Shown piece by piece: positions 59,046 to 64,000 of a DNA stretch of 64,000 nt (the stretch's first letter is position 1; every line of letters begins with the position of its first letter). This DNA is from Candidula unifasciata. Its lineage: Eukaryota > Mollusca > Gastropoda > Stylommatophora > Geomitridae. The notes under the pieces were generated by a model. That model saw only the letters and a program-made list of their open reading frames with translations, was not told the DNA's origin and ran no database searches. The position numbers and the translations under genes are program-made. The stretch spans positions 1-64,000 of the forward strand of contig CAJHNH020002451.1 of assembly GCA_905116865.2 (NCBI GenBank), written 5' to 3'.

Positions 59046-60012
59046 CTAGTGGGTGAGAGAAGAGAGACACAGATAGTAACAAGGGGAGAGAGAAGAGAGA
59101 CATATATAGTAACAAGGGGAGAGAGAAGAGAGACATATATAGTAACAAGGGGAGAGAGAAAAGAGACACATATAGTAACAAGGGGAGAGAGAAGAGAGAC
59201 AGAGATAGTAACACGGGGAGAGAGAAGAGAGACATATATAGTAACAAGGGGAGAGAGAAGAGAGACACATAAAGTAACAAAGGGAGAGAGAAAAGAGACA
59301 CGTATAGTAACAAGGGGAGAGAGAAGAGAGACAGAGATAGTAACAAGGAGAGAGAGAAGAGAGACACAGATAGTAACAAGGAGAGAGAGAAGAGAGACAC
59401 ATACTGTAACAAGGTGGGAGAGAACAGAGACACATATAGTAACAAGGGGGAGAGAGAACAGAGACACATATAGTAACAAGTGGGGAGAGAAGAGAGACAC
59501 ATAGTAACAAGGGGGAGAGAAGAGAGAAACATATAGTAACAAGGGGAGAGAGAAGAGAGACACAGATAGTAACAAGGGAAGAGAGAAGAGAGACAGATAT
59601 AGTAACAAGGGGAGAGAGAAGAGAGACACATATAGTAACAAGGGGAAAGAGAAGAGAGACACATATAGTAACAAGGGAGAGAGAGAAGAGAGACACATAT
59701 AGTAACAAGGAGAGAGAGAAGAGAGACACATATAGTAACAAGGGGGAGAGAGAAGAGAGAAACATATAGTAACAAGGAAGAGAGAGAAGAGAGAAACATA
59801 AAGTAACAAAGGGAGAGAGAGAAGAGAGACACATATAGTAACAAGGAAGAGAGCGAAGAGAGACATATAGTAACAAAGGGAGAGAGAGAAGAGAGACACA
59901 TATAGTAACAAGGGGAGAGAGAAGAGAGACACATATAGTAACAAGGAAGAGAGAGAAGAGAGAAACATATAGTAACAAAGGGAGAGAGAAGAGAGACACA
60001 TATAGTAACACA
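59046..60012. repeat. 33-bp purine-rich minisatellite
   Basis: About 29 copies of AGAGACACATATAGTAACAA plus GGGGAGAGAGAAG. The plus strand is almost pyrimidine-free between TAACA words. One-base differences in the G run (GGGG, GGGGG, GGAGAG) shift frames, so all three minus-strand frames are open over 1.1 kb; none is a gene. Confidence 0.95.
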
Positions 60013-60095
60013 GAGAAAGATAGAGAGAGAAACACACACAGAGACAGACAAACACAGACACACACATGCACACATAGATAGATAAAGACAAACAC

Positions 60096-60173
60096 ACACA
60101 CATACCCACACACATACCCACACACATACCCACACACATACCCACACACATACCCACACACATACCCACACAC
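60096..60173. repeat. 12-bp ACACACATACCC repeat
   Basis: Seven copies of CACACACATACC in tandem, almost perfect. Confidence 0.95.
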
Positions 60174-60192
60174 AGATATTTCTTTATGTGAT

Positions 60193-60239
<47 letters not shown>

Positions 60240-60596
60240 AGAGATAGTGTAGATTGTGTGTAGCAAAAACACAAACAGATAGAGAGAGAGAGTCAAGCAC
60301 ACATCCATACAGAGATAGAGACACAGAGAGAGAGAGAGAGATAGAGAGAGACAAACAGAGACAACCACACACAGAGATAGAAAGAGATAAACACAGACAC
60401 ACATAGGGAGAGATAAGCGAACACAAACTTATAGCGAGAGCGAGAAACAAACATACACACATTAACACAGACACGCACGCACGCACACACACACACACAC
60501 ACTTATAGCGAGAGCGAGAGACAAACATACACACATTAACACAGACACGCGCGCGCGCACGCGCGCACACACGCAAGCGCACGCGCACGCACGCAC

Positions 60597-60641
<45 letters not shown>

Positions 60642-60645
60642 ATTC
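60174..60645. repeat. GA and CA microsatellite cluster
   Basis: (GA)n at 60196-60232 and 60600-60640, with degenerate AGAGATAGAG and CACGCACGCG stretches between. CTTATAGCGAGAGCGAGA occurs twice (60429, 60502) with the following ACAAACATACACACATTAAC, a 73-bp duplication. Confidence 0.9.
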
Positions 60646-60689
60646 AGTCAATAGTAGCATGTTTCAATCACAAGCAGAATGTCCCGCGT

Positions 60690-61066
60690 CCGATAAACCA
60701 ATCTGGAGATCGTCCGCCACATCCTACATCCATCTGGAGATCGTCCGCCACATCCTACATCCATCTGGAGATCGTCCGCCACATCCTACATCCATCCGGA
60801 GATCGTCCGCCACATCCTACATCCATCTGGAGATCATCCGCCACATCCTACATCCATCTGGAGATCATCCGCCACATCCTACACCCATCTGGAGATCGTC
60901 CGCCACATCCTACATCCATCTGGAGATCGTCCGCCACATCCTACATCCATCTGGAGATCGTCCGCCACATCCTACATCCATATGGAGGTCATCCGCCACA
61001 TCCTACATCCATCTGGAGATCGTCCGCCACATCCTACATCCATCTGGAGATCGTCCGCCATATCCT
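60690..61066. repeat. 31-bp minisatellite, left block
   Basis: About 12 copies of CATCCATCTGGAGATCGTCC plus GCCACATCCTA. This block has mostly GATCGTCC; the right block has GATCATCC. Confidence 0.95.
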
Positions 61067-61505
61067 ACATGTGATGATCGTGCTTTGCATGGTCTCCACG
61101 AGTACATTGTGGCCAGCAGAAAGTCCGTGCTACAAGTGACGGCACGAAATACTTGTGGCCGGTAAAGTAAGCGAGGGGAAGCCCGAGCTAGCGTCGTGGT
61201 CAGTGGATCAACAGAAGTCGTGGAAGACGGTTGCATTTAGTTGAAGATGTAGTCTTTATGTCGCGAGAATGACTAGTGTTGAATATGTCGCGAGCGATAG
61301 AAGTCTGAATAATTGGTGAAGCATGTGGAATAAATGTAACTGAATAAACTGACAGCATGTACAAGGAAGCTGAGCGGCGTTGTGTTATTAAACCTAGACA
61401 TGAAAGCAGTGTGAATTAATCATCCAGAGAATGAGCCATGGCAAGAGGAGATTTGTCCTAAGACAAGGTGCATGTCGAGTGACGTCGGCCTAAACAATGT
61501 TCATT
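61067..61505. other. Spacer, possible LTR fragment
   Basis: About 440 bp of unique sequence between two blocks of one array. From TGTGATGATCGTGC (61069) to TTATTAAACCTAGACA (61399) it has TG...CA ends and AATAAA signals (61331, 61344), as a solo LTR of about 330 bp might. No clear target-site duplication and no primer-binding site, so this is weak. Confidence 0.3.
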
Positions 61506-63625
61506 CCACTAAATCCATCTTGAGATCATCCGCCACATTCTGCACCCATCTGCAGATCATCCGCCACATCCTACACCCATCTGAAGATCATCTTCCACAT
61601 CCTACATCCATCTGGAGAACAACCGCCACATCCTGCATCCATCTGGAGATCACCCGTCACACCCTGCATCCATCTGGAGATCATCCGCCACATCCTCCAT
61701 CCATCTGGAGATCATCCGCCACATCCTGCATCTATCTAGAGATCATCCGCCACATCCTACATCCATCTAGAGATCATCCGCCACATCCTACATCCATTTG
61801 GAGATCATCCGCCCCATCCTGCACCCATCTGATCACCCGCCACATCCTACATCCATCTAGAGATCATCCGCCACATCCTACATCCATTTGGAGATCATCC
61901 GCCCCATTCTGCACCCATCTGATCACCCGCCACATCCTACATCCATCTGGAGATCATCCGCCACACCCTGCATCCATCTGGAGATCATCCGCCACATCCT
62001 GCATCCATCTAGAAATCATCCGACACATCCTACATCCATCTGGAGATCATCCGCCACATCCTACACCCATCTGGAGATCATCCGACACATCCTACATCCA
62101 TCTGGAGGTCATCCGCCACACCCTACACCCATCTGGAGATCATCCACTACATCCTGCACCCATCTGATTATCCGCCACGTCCTGCACCCCTCTGATCATC
62201 CGACACATCCTACATTAATCTTGACATCACCTGCCACATCCTGCATCAATCTAGAGATAATCCGCCACATCCTACATCCATCTGGAGATCATCCACTACA
62301 TCCTATATCCTACTAGAGATCATCCGCCACATCCTATATCCATCTAGAGATCATCCGCCACATCCTACATCCATCTAGACATCATCCGACACATCCTGCA
62401 TACATTTGGAGATCACAGGCCACATCCTACATCCATCTGGAGATCATCCGCCACATCCTATATCCATCTGGAGATCATCCGCCACATCCTACACCCATCT
62501 GGAGATCATCCGACACATCCTACATCCATTTAGATATCATCCGCCACATCTTACATCCATCTGGAGATCATCCGCCACATCCTACATCCATCTGGAGATC
62601 ATCCGCCACATCCTACACCCATCTGGAGATCATCCGACACATCCTACATCCATTTAGATATCATCCGCCACTTCTTACATCCATCTGGAGATCATCCGCC
62701 ACATCCTACATCCATATGGAGATCACCCGCCACATCCTACATCAATTTAGATATCATCCGCCACATCTTACATCCATCTGGAGATCATCCGCCAAATCCT
62801 ACATCCATCTGGAGATCATCAGCCACATCCTACATCCATCTGATCATCCGCCACATCCTGCACCCATCTGGAGATCACCCGCCACATCCTACACTCATCT
62901 GGAGAACATCCGCCACATCCTACACCCATCTGATCATCCGCCACATCTTACACCCATCGGATCACCCGCCACATCCTACATCCATCTGGAGATCATCCGC
63001 CACATCCTACACCCATCTGGAGATCATCCGCCACATCCTACATCCATCTGGAGATAATCCGCCACATCCTACATCCATCTGGAGATCATCCGCCATATCC
63101 TACATCCATCTGGAGATAATCCGCCACATCGTACATCCATCTGGAGGTCATCCGCCACGTCCTACATCCATCTGGAGATCATCCGCTACACCCTGCACCC
63201 ATTTAGAGATCATCCGCCACATCCTACACCCATCTGGAGATCATCCGCCACATCCTGCACCCATCTAGAGATCATCCGCTACACCCTGCACCCATCTAGA
63301 GATCATCCGCCACGTCCTACATCCATCTGGAGATCATCCGCCACATCCTGCATCTATCTGGAGATCACCCGCCACATCCTACACTCATCTGGAGAACATC
63401 CGCCACATCCTACACCCATCTGGAGAACATCCGCCACATCCTACACCCATCTGATCATCCGCCACATCCTACACCCATCTGATCACCCACAACATCCTAC
63501 ACCCATCTGATCATCCGCCACATCCTACACCCATCTGGAGATCATGCGCTACGTCCTCCATCCATCTGGAGATCATCCGCCACATCCTACATCCATCTGG
63601 AGATCACCTGCCACGTCCTGCATCC
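61506..63625. repeat. 31-bp minisatellite, right block
   Basis: About 68 copies of CATCCATCTGGAGATCATCC plus GCCACATCCTA, with CTACACCC, CTGCACCC and short CATCTGATCATCCGCC variants. Its right end is continuous with LINE I coding sequence. Open frames are repeat translations. Confidence 0.96.
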
Positions 63626-64000
63626 ATCTTCTCTTTAGCCTTCCTCTTCCCCTCTTCCCAGGCATACACCCCTCCATTATTGTTCTCTCCAGACTTTCGA
63701 GATGTTTCAAGTGACCAAAATATTTAAATGGTTTGTTTTATCGTCTTTATTAGTCAACATTCTTCAATATTCAGTTCTTGAAGTATGGATGCATTTGTTC
63801 TGTTCTTTGTTTAGGAAGTGTCCAGGTCTCACAGGCGTATGTTGCTATAGGAAAGACGCATGCTCTTAGAAATCTAATTTTTGTAGTTCTGTCTGTCCCT
63901 CCATAATTGATTGAGTTGTTTTAGTCTTGGAGGAGCAATTGATAGTCGTCGTTGAATTTCTTTAATCGATTCAGCATTGTTGGTAATGCTGGCTGCTGAA
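63600..64000 (-). mobile_element. RTE-like LINE fragment I, RT C-terminus
   Basis: Minus strand: TKIRFLRACVFPIATYACET followed by WT (63890-63825), preceded in another frame by LSIAPPRLKQLNQLWRD. After a break, KYFGHLKHLESLERTIMEGC then MPGKRGRGRLKRRWMQDVAG and DLQMD (63725-63600) give the GH, K-G-RGR and RRW-DV blocks in the normal order. The last residues are already the first unit of the 31-bp array. It runs off the right edge of the window. Confidence 0.82.

Noticed and set aside
58937..60173. Three 375-410 codon minus-strand frames rich in Leu-Ser-Tyr
   Set aside because: Overlap in all three frames of a purine/pyrimidine-skewed 33-bp repeat; no gene.

Overview
This is a repeat-dominated stretch of an animal nuclear genome. 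Three observations point to Metazoa: one clear host exon, the first coding exon of a receptor-type guanylate cyclase with a canonical 5' splice site; many degraded LINE fragments of the RTE and Jockey/I types; and a tRNA-derived SINE with target-site duplications. A lophotrochozoan such as a mollusc seems plausible from the style of the LINEs and SINE, but that is an inference. There is no operon structure, no bacterial or phage gene, no CRISPR array and no intact rRNA or tRNA gene.

By my count about 38 kb of the 64 kb (roughly 60%) is tandem repeat, from more than 30 unrelated families with periods from 2 to 54 bp. The largest is a 34-bp minisatellite of about 8 kb (1327-9290). Others have periods of 10, 14, 18, 19, 20, 26, 27, 28, 31, 33, 35, 36, 38, 39, 40, 43, 52 and 54 bp. 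Almost every long open frame in the window is a translation of one of these arrays and is not a gene.

Layout. 1-14.3 kb: minisatellites and microsatellites with one LINE scrap (13.1 kb). 14.9-21.8 kb: a diverged large inverted repeat into which an RTE-like LINE, an RNase H-bearing LINE, a TATG microsatellite and a SINE are nested. 21.8-30.6 kb: 28-, 19- and two related 43-bp arrays, the last split by a second copy of the same RTE-like LINE. 30.7-36.0 kb: a 54-bp minisatellite interrupted by a repeated nonautonomous element (called element Q here) in both orientations, ending exactly on the splice donor of the guanylate cyclase exon (36006-36554, minus strand). 36.6-38 kb: short arrays 5' of that gene. 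38.7-41.1 kb: a Jockey-like reverse transcriptase relic and a strange mosaic segment. 41.1-47.2 kb: alternating blocks of 27- and 28-bp satellites that are themselves duplicated. 47.2-60.6 kb: many further arrays with LINE relics between them. 60.7-64 kb: a 31-bp array that runs straight into the reverse transcriptase C-terminus from which it appears to derive.

The unifying theme is tandem duplication at every scale. Several arrays can be caught near their birth: 21-bp in-frame copies inside a LINE, a 33-bp and an 83-bp duplication inside other LINEs, a 31-bp array grown from LINE coding sequence, and a 54-bp array grown from a host exon/intron junction. Some LINE segments also look like consensus mixtures of two repeats, so assembly quality is a real concern.
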